From: Parachlamydiales bacterium
GTDB lineage: Bacteria; Chlamydiota; Chlamydiia; Chlamydiales; SM23-39
Direction: 5' to 3'
NCBI GenBank assembly: GCA_019694475.1
Contig: JAIBBX010000006.1
Coordinates: forward strand, 1-64,000
Length of the DNA stretch: 64,000 bases
Positions 1 through 7,842 of this stretch are shown here, piece after piece. Every line of letters begins with the position of its first letter. The stretch's first letter is position 1. Position numbers and translations under genes: made by a program. The notes under the pieces were generated by a model. That model did no database searches. It was not told the DNA's origin and saw nothing but the letters and a program-made list of their open reading frames with translations.

Positions 1-296
1 AACCCGGTCTCGGTCGGTTTTTCGAAACGAAAAACATCGCCCTCGACTTCAAATCCGGACGGAATGCACGCAGGTGCATTCCTTTGCCCGCAAAATTGCT
101 AGGGAATTTTGGGGCAACCTGGATTTGTTTCTTGGCGGGCACTACGCTTCGCTTTGTGTCCCGTCCCGAAACCCGGTCTCGGTCGGTTTTTCGAAACGAA
201 AAACATCGCCCTCGACTTCAAATCCGGACGGAATGCACGCAGGTGCATTCCTTTGCCCGCAAAATTGCTAGGGAATTTTGGGGCAACCTGGATTTG
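1..296. repeat. 169-bp tandem direct repeat (one full unit and 127 bp of a second)
   Basis: Bases 1-127 recur without change at 170-296, a period of 169 bp. Each copy carries three perfect hairpins: an 8-bp stem with an AAA loop (17-35, 186-204), a 9-bp stem around GCAG (61-82, 230-251), and AAAATT/AATTTT arms (92-110, 261-279). Each copy ends in the 3' tail of a tRNA-Met gene read on the minus strand. The array probably continues to the left of the window. No convincing gene lies in it. Confidence 0.9.
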
Positions 297-323
297 AACC
301 AGAGACCGACGGGTTATGAGTCC
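279..323 (-). pseudogene. tRNA-Met 3' fragment, attachment-site-like duplication
   Basis: These 45 bases are identical, in the same orientation, to 6672-6716, the 3' part (discriminator, acceptor strand, T arm, variable region, anticodon CAT) of the intact tRNA-Met. The match stops in the anticodon stem, so this copy cannot make a tRNA. A displaced 3' tRNA fragment on the far side of a gene block is what tRNA-targeted integration leaves behind. A shorter fragment (about 19 bases) ends the first repeat unit near 109-127. Confidence 0.85.
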
Positions 324-543
324 CGTTCCTAGTCTAACTCTGAACAACTCAGAGTATACCAGAATCGAGTTTTCCTATGAAGATCATTCAGGTCTTGCTC
401 AAGATTGTCCTCAAATATTCCATTGGATTCAGGTCGCTTGCGGAAAAAATGCGGAAAAATTCTTTCACAATTTCTTAATGTTATTTGACTTTTTTTCTGA
501 CTGATTGGCATTGTGGACCGCTTCTGAAAAAAGAGATTGACCT
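324..543. other. Leader region upstream of the RHS gene, no gene seen
   Basis: I see no convincing coding region, tRNA or terminator here. A TTGACT hexamer lies at 485-490, but nothing at the right distance looks like a -10 box. A purine-rich stretch (AAAGAGAT) just before base 544 may serve as a weak ribosome binding site. Confidence 0.4.
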
Positions 544-3500
544 ATGAGAATATCGAAAATTTTGACACTGTTTCTGCGATTGACATATTTGTTCATACTT
601 ATTCCGAGCTGCTTTTTTTGCGCAACCTATGCGGCTGAAGACTCTTCGAGGAAAAGGCATGTAGGATCAAGAGAAGGCGATCCAGCGAGTCTTGTTGAAA
701 ATGTGAGTACAATACATGGCGATTACTCAGAATATGAGATTGATTTAATAGTTCCTGGTCCTGATTCACTGATTCTTTCTAGATCATATAACAGCAGAGA
801 TTCTCTCCTAGCAAGATCAACTTTTGGTGGATGGCGCTTTAATCCTCACTGTTTTCTCTTTGTCGAAAAAACGACGCCTCCTAAGTCTTATACAACCGCA
901 GATGGAACGTTTGATTACACACGTATTTTAGTGGGTACAAATGAAGGAAGTATTCTAACCTTTGTGGGGTGGCAAAATACAACTAATCGCGATTCCAGAT
1001 CACAATTTAAGATTGATATTGAAGGCGATCTTTTGGGAATGGCTAACACAGCTAGAGGCAATATTAATGCCTGGTCAAATCTGAAGAATAACCAACTTTA
1101 TTTTAATGCCAAAGAGAATCATTTTGAGGTTTTTCTCAGCTCGGGAGGGAAACGACTTTATGCGCCAAGTTCATCTGCTTTGGATCTTTATCTCCTTAAA
1201 GTAGAAACGCTTCCGAGTGGCAATAAAATATTCTACGAATACGAAGGGGACGTTATTTGTCGAATCAAGATGACTAACGCAACCGAAGAAAAAATTCTCA
1301 GTTGGATTGCAATTCAATATGGCTCTGTTGTGCATGCTGAAACGAGCGATCAAAAAGCAGCCGATTATCATTTTCATCGGGATTTGCCTCTTTTATCTGA
1401 AGTAGTTCGATCTCATAAGCCATCCTTGAAATACGAATACCGCATTGCAGATGGTTTCCCTTTTCTTGTAAAAAAAGAGTTGCCCGAGGGTCGTTTTGTT
1501 CAAATCGATTACTATTTAGATGGAGTCAATCAAAATAAAGTCGAGTCAGTCACTACCCCAACAGGAAAAAATGAAACGACAACTACGCGATTTTCTTATT
1601 CAATGGGAGGCGATGGCAGCGGTTATACAGAGGTCAATGGACCCAAAACTTGCAAAGCCATCTATCGATATGATGATCAATTTCGACTGACTGCAATAGA
1701 ACAATTCCTAAACGGAGAACTTTATCGGACCCACAAGAAAATTTGGGGGATGAAAAAAGACGCCGGAAATTTGATTGGAACCTCGATAGAGGACAGAAAG
1801 GGCTTAGTCCATTATTTTAAGAGTATTGTTTATGATGATAAGAACAATATCCTTGAAGAAAAAGAATATGGCAATTTAACGGGTGCTCATCCAGAAACGA
1901 TAGTTCTTGATGAAGAAGGAATTCCTCAATCAAATCATGAATTTCATACTAAAACATATTCGTATCGAACAATTAAAGATGAAGATGTTGTCACTCAAAA
2001 AGATGACAAAGGCAGTAGTGTTAAACTGTGTTACAAAAAGGGCACAGACATCCTCGTTAAAAAATTCATCTTTGAGAACAAACATATAACGAACAGGTGG
2101 TTTTACAATTATGATCAAGATGGCGCACTGGTTCGGGTTGTAAGCGATGATGGTGATGAGGAGAATGAGGCTGCTATCTATGTTCGCGAAAGACATATCA
2201 CAGTCATCACCCCCAAAAAGGAGCTCCCTAATTCGGGTGCTCCTGAAATTGTGGAAGAAAAATATCTAGATACGAAAAAAGACCAGGAAATCGTCTTAAA
2301 AAAGAAGTTGTTTGGTTTTGATTCTGAAGGGAATATCAATTCAATAGCTGTATACGATGCGAATGGAGAACATAGATATACCCAAACGTTTGTTTATGAA
2401 CGGGGACTGCTTAAGTCAGAATCAAGCCCTATTGGCGATGAGTCTATCTATAGCTATGACGGAAACCAAAACCTCATCTCAATCGTCCATTCTAACTCTA
2501 ATCTCTCTGTTGAGTATCAGTATGATCTGAAAAATCGCCTCATTTATTTAGGTGAAAGGGACAGCAAGGGGAATTGCCTTAAGACTACTTATGCTTATGA
2601 TGCTGCAGGCAATATTACATCTGAAATAGATCGTCAGGGCAACGAGACCGTCTATGAATCTGATGATCTCGGTCGTATTGTTTCTAAAACGTATCCTGCC
2701 CTTAAACTAGACGAGCATCAATCTGCCCATCCTATTTACAGGTATGAGTACGATCTTTTTGATCATGTCATCAGAATCACAGATCCTGAGAAAGAGGTCA
2801 TTCAAAAAGCCTACACAGTTCGTGGAACGCCAACCCTTATACGGTATCCTGATGGAACCCAAGAACTTTTTAAATACGACCCTGAAGGAAGCCTTCATCG
2901 GCATCTTGGAAAAGATGGAATAATCAAGGTATTTGAATATGATTATCAGGGAAGGTTGGCACACATTGAATATTACGAACGGGGAAGCAAAGGCAAAAAA
3001 GACGGTTTTAAGAGAGAATTTTATGGTTATGATGCTTTTCATCTAACTTCACACGTAGATGAAGGGGGAAATAAAACTACCTATACCTACGATAAGGCAG
3101 GTCGCCTTGCTGCGCAAACGTTAGAGGAGCAGAAGATAGAATTTGTCTATGATTCTTTAGGGAGGAATCATGGCATCAAGAAATGGAAATCTGCTAAAAC
3201 TTTTACCCTCGAGATCAAAGAACACGATCTTCTCGATCGCATCATAGAAGAAAGAATCGAAGATGCCCAAGGAAAAATCCTCTTAAAAACTTGTCGTATT
3301 TACAACGAGGCTGGATCTCTTCAAAAGATCATCAGCTACCCCCAGAATCAAGAGAGTGTTCTTGCTCAATATGATTATGATGAATTTGGGCGTGTTTGCG
3401 AGATAAAAGATGCTTTTGGAACCGTCACCAAAGTGGAGTATGAAGATCAATATGTTAATGAATGGGGCCAAAAAGTCCTAAAAAGAACACAAACAGATCC

Positions 3501-5934
3501 ATATGGAACTGAAGACGAGACATTCTTTGATCCTGCAGGCCGTATAGCCAAAATATTAAAGAAGGACAGTAGAGGGAAGCTTCTTGCGGAGTCGGCATTT
3601 TTCTTTGATTTAAATGGCCATCTGAACTTTGAGAGAAGTGCAGTTACTTCTCAAGAAGGAGCTTTAAGAAATTATTGTGTCAGAATGTCTTATTCAGGAG
3701 GAAAGTTTAACTCTTGGACGCTTGCTGCGGGCACGCAGGATGAAATAACAAGCACCTGGAAGTACGATGCTTATGGAAATCCTCTCGCACATTTTAAGCC
3801 AGGAATAGCCGATCCCATTACCTATCAATATAATGATAAAGGCCAAATTGGCTCAATTGGCTACAAAAATGAAAATCAAGAAATAACTCATAAACTCATT
3901 CATGATGAAAAGGGAAATCTGAGAGAAGTTGAATTTGGAAAATCGCGTTCGATTACCTATAAGATAAACCCAAATAATCTTTTAAGTTCTGAAACGGTAA
4001 AAGATGAGTTTGGTTCTTATCAGGTCAAGATTTCGTACGATGGAGAGGGATGTATTGAAACCATCCAATTACCTGATGATTCTCTAATCAAATACACTTA
4101 CGAAGGGCCTTTTGTTAAATCCGTATCCCGCCAATTAAAAGAGAAAAAAGAGTTATACAATTATCGGATTGTCTCTCGTGATTTAATGGGCCACATTCTA
4201 GAAGAGGTCCTAGTTGGGCATACCGGAGCAAGGAAACAAACGTGGGATAAGGGGGGCAGAAGAACTGGGATTTTTACCGATTTCTTTTCTGATCAGGTAA
4301 TTGATGCTGGATATGATCTTCTTCACAACATAAAGAAGAGAACCATTTCTATAGATGGCAAAGTAGATAACGTTGAATATGGGTACAATGCTCTCAATGA
4401 AATCATTTTTGAAAAGGGTGCACGAGAACACATCTATTGCTATGACTCATTAGGCAATCGGCTCAAGCAAGACAATTCTTCTTATCTGATTAATCATTTG
4501 AATCAAGTTATAGACACAGGAAGAGAGGTCTTTACCTATGATCTCATGGGTCACTTAGAAACAAAAACAGTTGCCGATAAAACGTGGCAATTTAAAACGA
4601 ACCCATTTGGGGATCTCATCTCAATTCAAGATCCTAATCAAACAATCCTAACTTTTACCTATGATTTGGCGGGCAAACGCCTTTCAAAAAAAGTCGACGC
4701 CAAAGGGAAAAAAGCAAAGACAAACCGTTATTTCTATCTGGGAGAGACAGAATTAGGATGCCTTGATGAGAAGGGAAATGTCGTTGAATTAAAGATTCCC
4801 GGAGATCCCAATAACCCAGAAGCACTTCCGTGCATTGCGGTTGAGATCAATGGAGAAACCTATGCTCCTCTTTACGATCTTCAAGGGAATATTGTGTGCT
4901 TAGTCGATCCCGACATGCGCGAAGTGAAAGAAAGCTACTCCTATTCCGCTTTTGGCAGCGAGGAGATTTTCAATCAAAGGGGCAAACTAATACCGGCTTC
5001 AGCTCTGAGCAATCCTTGGAGATATAAAGGCAAACGAGTCGACTCAGAAACAGGTTTAGTCTACTTTGGCAAGCGGTACTACGATCCTACGCTTGGCCGT
5101 TGGCTAAGTCCTGATCCGATGGGAAGCGTAGACAGTCCCAATCTTTATCTGTTTTGCCAAAATAACCCGCTGACATACAACGATTATCTGGGTCTTTCTT
5201 CCGAAAAAAATGGGGATGAATTCGCCAACTATTTCTATGGCGAGTACGAGCCTCATTGTCATTGTGAGCGACATCGCGATTGCAAACGGGGCGGGGATAT
5301 AGGGAATAACCGTCTCGGTGGAATTGCGATTGGAATCAGCAATTATTATATGAAAACAGCTGAGTTTTTCTTTCAGACTCCGCTCGCATTTTCATTAATC
5401 CCCGGATTGAAAACTGGCTATGAGGGCATAGTACAATCCAATTTAAATCTGTTTCATGAAATGTGGGATGAAGGGCTTGGAAACCTCATCGATTTTGATC
5501 CGTTGAACGAACAGACTATTCGTTATAAAAACGCAACGGGTATGGCGTTGACTGCTCTAGATATCTACAGAGGGAATATTAAAGACATCAGGAAGGGGTT
5601 GTCATTTTTCAAAAAAACAGGACCACATGAAATACAAATAGCTGTGCGAAGTAGAGTACAGTTACCAAATGGGAGGATTGCTGAGGGACTAGTTGATTTA
5701 TCACCTACAATTGAGCGGATCCAGAAGGGAATCAAATTTCCTCATAGAAATGACGGAACGGTTTTCAAAAATCGCGAAGGATTATTGCCGAAGAGACATT
5801 CCAGTTACTATCGAGAATATGTCCATCCTACTCCTGGCATCGAAGGGCCAGGTCCTCAGCGAATTATTGTGGGTGAAAATGGGGAATTGTTTTATTCACC
5901 TGATCATTATCAAACATTTATACAGGTTAAATGA
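544..5934 (+). CDS. RHS-repeat polymorphic toxin with C-terminal barnase-type (N1/T1) RNase domain
   Basis: A 1796-residue secreted toxin. The N-terminus is a hydrophobic signal (residues 5-30), possibly with a lipobox at IPSC. A DUF6531-like segment (SRSYNSRD) and dozens of RHS/YD repeats follow (YDxxG motifs), which in this family form a hollow shell around the toxin. The RHS core closes near residue 1552 with NLYLFCQNNPLTYNDYLGL. Residues about 1692-1796 match the guanyl-specific RNase family: DLSPTIERI, FPHRNDGTVFKNREG, YYREY, TPG, DHYQTF. Counterparts of barnase Glu73, Arg87 and His102 are Glu1758, Arg1773 and His1788, so the domain looks catalytically intact. The next gene overlaps by 4 bp and encodes barstar, which supports the assignment. 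Target cell (host or competing bacterium) is unknown. Confidence 0.93.
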   Translation: MRISKILTLFLRLTYLFILIPSCFFCATYAAEDSSRKRHVGSREGDPASLVENVSTIHGDYSEYEIDLIVPGPDSLILSRSYNSRDSLLARSTFGGWRFNPHCFLFVEKTTPPKSYTTADGTFDYTRILVGTNEGSILTFVGWQNTTNRDSRSQFKIDIEGDLLGMANTARGNINAWSNLKNNQLYFNAKENHFEVFLSSGGKRLYAPSSSALDLYLLKVETLPSGNKIFYEYEGDVICRIKMTNATEEKILSWIAIQYGSVVHAETSDQKAADYHFHRDLPLLSEVVRSHKPSLKYEYRIADGFPFLVKKELPEGRFVQIDYYLDGVNQNKVESVTTPTGKNETTTTRFSYSMGGDGSGYTEVNGPKTCKAIYRYDDQFRLTAIEQFLNGELYRTHKKIWGMKKDAGNLIGTSIEDRKGLVHYFKSIVYDDKNNILEEKEYGNLTGAHPETIVLDEEGIPQSNHEFHTKTYSYRTIKDEDVVTQKDDKGSSVKLCYKKGTDILVKKFIFENKHITNRWFYNYDQDGALVRVVSDDGDEENEAAIYVRERHITVITPKKELPNSGAPEIVEEKYLDTKKDQEIVLKKKLFGFDSEGNINSIAVYDANGEHRYTQTFVYERGLLKSESSPIGDESIYSYDGNQNLISIVHSNSNLSVEYQYDLKNRLIYLGERDSKGNCLKTTYAYDAAGNITSEIDRQGNETVYESDDLGRIVSKTYPALKLDEHQSAHPIYRYEYDLFDHVIRITDPEKEVIQKAYTVRGTPTLIRYPDGTQELFKYDPEGSLHRHLGKDGIIKVFEYDYQGRLAHIEYYERGSKGKKDGFKREFYGYDAFHLTSHVDEGGNKTTYTYDKAGRLAAQTLEEQKIEFVYDSLGRNHGIKKWKSAKTFTLEIKEHDLLDRIIEERIEDAQGKILLKTCRIYNEAGSLQKIISYPQNQESVLAQYDYDEFGRVCEIKDAFGTVTKVEYEDQYVNEWGQKVLKRTQTDPYGTEDETFFDPAGRIAKILKKDSRGKLLAESAFFFDLNGHLNFERSAVTSQEGALRNYCVRMSYSGGKFNSWTLAAGTQDEITSTWKYDAYGNPLAHFKPGIADPITYQYNDKGQIGSIGYKNENQEITHKLIHDEKGNLREVEFGKSRSITYKINPNNLLSSETVKDEFGSYQVKISYDGEGCIETIQLPDDSLIKYTYEGPFVKSVSRQLKEKKELYNYRIVSRDLMGHILEEVLVGHTGARKQTWDKGGRRTGIFTDFFSDQVIDAGYDLLHNIKKRTISIDGKVDNVEYGYNALNEIIFEKGAREHIYCYDSLGNRLKQDNSSYLINHLNQVIDTGREVFTYDLMGHLETKTVADKTWQFKTNPFGDLISIQDPNQTILTFTYDLAGKRLSKKVDAKGKKAKTNRYFYLGETELGCLDEKGNVVELKIPGDPNNPEALPCIAVEINGETYAPLYDLQGNIVCLVDPDMREVKESYSYSAFGSEEIFNQRGKLIPASALSNPWRYKGKRVDSETGLVYFGKRYYDPTLGRWLSPDPMGSVDSPNLYLFCQNNPLTYNDYLGLSSEKNGDEFANYFYGEYEPHCHCERHRDCKRGGDIGNNRLGGIAIGISNYYMKTAEFFFQTPLAFSLIPGLKTGYEGIVQSNLNLFHEMWDEGLGNLIDFDPLNEQTIRYKNATGMALTALDIYRGNIKDIRKGLSFFKKTGPHEIQIAVRSRVQLPNGRIAEGLVDLSPTIERIQKGIKFPHRNDGTVFKNREGLLPKRHSSYYREYVHPTPGIEGPGPQRIIVGENGELFYSPDHYQTFIQVK

Positions 5935-6329
5935 GAGTGAATATGTTTGTTTTCTTTTCTGACCTTAATGAAGTGAAGAGGTTTAATTACGACGCCGTTG
6001 TTTTTATTCATAAAAACATAAGCAATGAACAAGAGCTTTTTAATCTATTTGCAACACAACTCAGATTTCCGCCATATTTTGGGAAAAATTGGGATGCCTT
6101 ATATGATTGTTTAAGTGATTTAAAATGGCTGAAAACGAGAAAGATCTTGATTATACATGAAGATATCCCTTTTATTAACATGAAAAAGCAAAGAGGTATT
6201 TACATCACTTTGCTTTCGGATCTCGAAGATAATTTGGATTCTGATGAGGAGCTTGAAATTGATGTTGCTTTTTCGCGCGACTATAAGAAAGAAATTGAGT
6301 TGGTTTTGAAGAGTCTTAAAGAATCTTAA
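5931..6329 (+). CDS. Barstar-family immunity protein
   Basis: A 132-residue cytosolic protein expected to bind and block the RNase domain of the RHS protein. Residues 46-64 read FPPYFGKNWDALYDCLSDL, the barstar signature; Asp55 and Asp59 correspond to barstar Asp35 and Asp39, which contact barnase. Length is somewhat above barstar's 89 residues because of N-terminal and C-terminal extensions. The start ATG overlaps the toxin stop (ATGA), pointing to coupled translation. A second in-frame ATG lies at 5943. The pairing of toxin and antitoxin families makes the function of both genes very likely. Confidence 0.93.
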   Translation: MRVNMFVFFSDLNEVKRFNYDAVVFIHKNISNEQELFNLFATQLRFPPYFGKNWDALYDCLSDLKWLKTRKILIIHEDIPFINMKKQRGIYITLLSDLEDNLDSDEELEIDVAFSRDYKKEIELVLKSLKES

Positions 6330-6343
6330 TTTGGATAAGCGAT

Positions 6344-6601
6344 TTGAGACAATTTAAATGCCCTTGTTGTAGTTATTTAACTTTAAAAGAGAAACCTCCA
6401 GGTACTTTTGAAATTTGCCCAGTTTGTTTCTGGGAAGATGATAATGTCCAATTCGATGATCCTGATTACGAAGGAGGGGCTAATGACGAAAGCTTGAATA
6501 AAGCAAGGAATAACTTTCGAGAGTTTGGCGCGTCCTCAAAAAAATATATGAAGCGAGTGAGAAAACCCAGGCAAGAAGAAGTGTCATTAAATTATGAATG
6601 A
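6344..6601 (+). CDS. CPCC-family cysteine-rich small protein
   Basis: An 85-residue protein with CPCC near the N-terminus (residues 6-9) and a second pair in ICPVCFWEDD, as in the Cys-rich CPCC family; the four cysteines could bind zinc. No signal peptide. It begins with TTG (ATT at 6329 is an alternative) 14 bp after the barstar stop, so it is probably co-transcribed. CPCC genes often sit downstream of polymorphic toxins and are suspected to act as immunity genes. Which toxin it would neutralise here is unknown, since barstar already matches the RNase. Confidence 0.75.
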   Translation: MRQFKCPCCSYLTLKEKPPGTFEICPVCFWEDDNVQFDDPDYEGGANDESLNKARNNFREFGASSKKYMKRVRKPRQEEVSLNYE

Positions 6602-6671
6602 AACCCCTTCTTATTCGGAAAAACTAGGGTTTGAATCCCAAGATCCTTAAGATTGTCTTTTTGATGAAATG

Positions 6672-6744
6672 TGGGGCAACCTGGATTTGAACCAGAGACC
6701 GACGGGTTATGAGTCCGCTGCTCTAACCGCTGAGCTATTGCCCC
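6672..6744 (-). tRNA. tRNA-Met (anticodon CAT)
   Basis: On the minus strand 73 bases fold as a complete tRNA. The acceptor stem pairs GGGGCAA with TTGCCCC, the D arm reads AGCTCAGCGGTTAGAGC, the anticodon loop is CTCATAA (CAT) and the T arm is GGTTCAAATCC. The discriminator is A and CCA is not encoded. A CAT anticodon could be elongator Met or an Ile2 tRNA modified by TilS; initiator features are not obvious. Its 3' 45 bases are duplicated at 279-323. Confidence 0.95.
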
Positions 6745-6834
6745 TTTGATAATTCGTCCATTTTGTCGAATTTTTGATTTATTCTCCAGAAGTGTTTTAT
6801 CCCTTTTTCTTCTGCCATCCCAATATTTATTTCC

Positions 6835-6863
6835 TTAAACTAATTTTAAATTTAATGTATAAT
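6835..6863 (+). promoter_or_regulatory. Candidate sigma70-type promoter for the SET-domain gene
   Basis: A perfect TATAAT lies at 6858-6863, with a weak TTAAAC at 6835-6840 and a 17-bp spacer in an AT-rich stretch. Transcription would start near 6870, giving a leader of about 20 bases that contains a GTGAGGT ribosome binding site before the GTG start at 6891. Confidence 0.5.
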
Positions 6864-6890
6864 TTTTGTTAAAAATCGTGAGGTTTAATT

Positions 6891-7775
6891 GTGAATTCAG
6901 TAACTAACGTTAATTGTTCGAATATCGGGACAGGATATGAAGAATCTAAAACTCCAAAGGATAATAGAAAAGTCCTAGGAGCTGCGAATGGCGTTTTTTT
7001 TAGTGAATGTCCTGCTAGAAGCACAAGGTTCTTTAGCTCAAAACGGCCCGTCGTATCTGTTGAGAAACCTTCGGCAAATGGTCCGGCATCGGGTACGAGA
7101 TTCTTAGATTCAAGACGGCCCGTTGAGAATACTTCGCCAGAAAACCAATATGCCAAAATGAAAACACCAAAGCAAAGACCTGCACCCTATACAAACAAAA
7201 GAATCGATTTGGGCAACGGAAGAAAATATATAGACGGAATTGAATTCGAATCGAATAAGGAAATGGAAGCGTTTTTCAAATTATGGGAAAAAACCGAGAT
7301 TCCTAAACAATCGAAATCTTTCAAGCAAAGATGCGATCGATATTTTGCTGCAATGAAAAAGACTGGGCAAGATCCTGCTTTGAAATGGGTCAGTGTAAGT
7401 AAGTCCGAGCATGCTAATCTTGGCATGGGTGTCAAGGCGATTCGAAAAATCCCAGAAGGCACTCTCATCGGCCATTATGGCGCGGTCATTCGAAAGATTG
7501 ATGATGAAGATTCTAGCCGCTATATTTTTAAATTCGAAAAAGTCGATTTGGGAAAATGGTATCTCGATGCTGCGAAAAAAGGAAGTGTTCTTACTTGCAT
7601 GAATGACAATGGAAAGGCAGGAAGCGTCCAAGCTTATGAGTACTTTAGTAAATCGGGCCCCAGAATCATCTTTATCGCTGATCGGGATATAGAAGAAGGG
7701 GAGGAGCTATTCTTTAGTTATACCGAAGATTACTGGAACAATATCGGAATTAAGTTGGAGGAAATCGAAGAATAA
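6891..7775 (+). CDS. SET-domain protein, putative lysine methyltransferase
   Basis: A 294-residue protein starting with GTG. Residues 168-282 form a SET domain: NLGMGVKAIRKIPEGTLIGHYG (split motif I at 176-197), the MNDN segment at 237-240 where the AdoMet-binding NH(S) motif is expected, and GEELFFSYTEDYW at 270-282. The usual His of the NH motif is Asp here, so activity is uncertain. The N-terminal 100 residues are basic and contain two similar blocks, TRFFSSKRPV (45-54) and TRFLDSRRPV (69-78). No signal peptide. Chlamydiae have a known SET-domain effector (NUE) that methylates host histones; a comparable role here is inference, and a bacterial protein target is equally possible. Confidence 0.8.
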   Translation: MNSVTNVNCSNIGTGYEESKTPKDNRKVLGAANGVFFSECPARSTRFFSSKRPVVSVEKPSANGPASGTRFLDSRRPVENTSPENQYAKMKTPKQRPAPYTNKRIDLGNGRKYIDGIEFESNKEMEAFFKLWEKTEIPKQSKSFKQRCDRYFAAMKKTGQDPALKWVSVSKSEHANLGMGVKAIRKIPEGTLIGHYGAVIRKIDDEDSSRYIFKFEKVDLGKWYLDAAKKGSVLTCMNDNGKAGSVQAYEYFSKSGPRIIFIADRDIEEGEELFFSYTEDYWNNIGIKLEEIEE

Positions 7776-7842
7776 AGTAAGAGATCTTTTAATTTTTAAT
7801 CGATAGCAAAGAATATAGACCTGAGGGTATCATGTTGGGCGC

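Larger units (their letters stand above)
279..6716. mobile_element. Putative tRNA-Met-associated islet carrying an RHS toxin/immunity locus
   Basis: The interval is bounded by a perfect 45-bp direct repeat of the tRNA-Met 3' end and carries the RHS-RNase gene, a barstar-like gene and a CPCC gene. It starts at the 3' end of the intact tRNA, as expected for integration at that site. No integrase, transposase or recombinase gene is present inside, so it would be non-autonomous, decayed, or part of a larger accretion that continues left of base 1. The boundaries are inferred from the repeat only. Confidence 0.6.

Noticed and set aside
1..330. Tandem repeats considered as a CRISPR array
   Set aside because: The unit is 169 bp with only two copies and no spacer pattern, and no cas genes are in the window.
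6615..6650. A GGGTTTGAATCCC segment resembling a tRNA T arm
   Set aside because: No acceptor, D or anticodon arm can be found around it; at most a small tRNA relic near the islet end.
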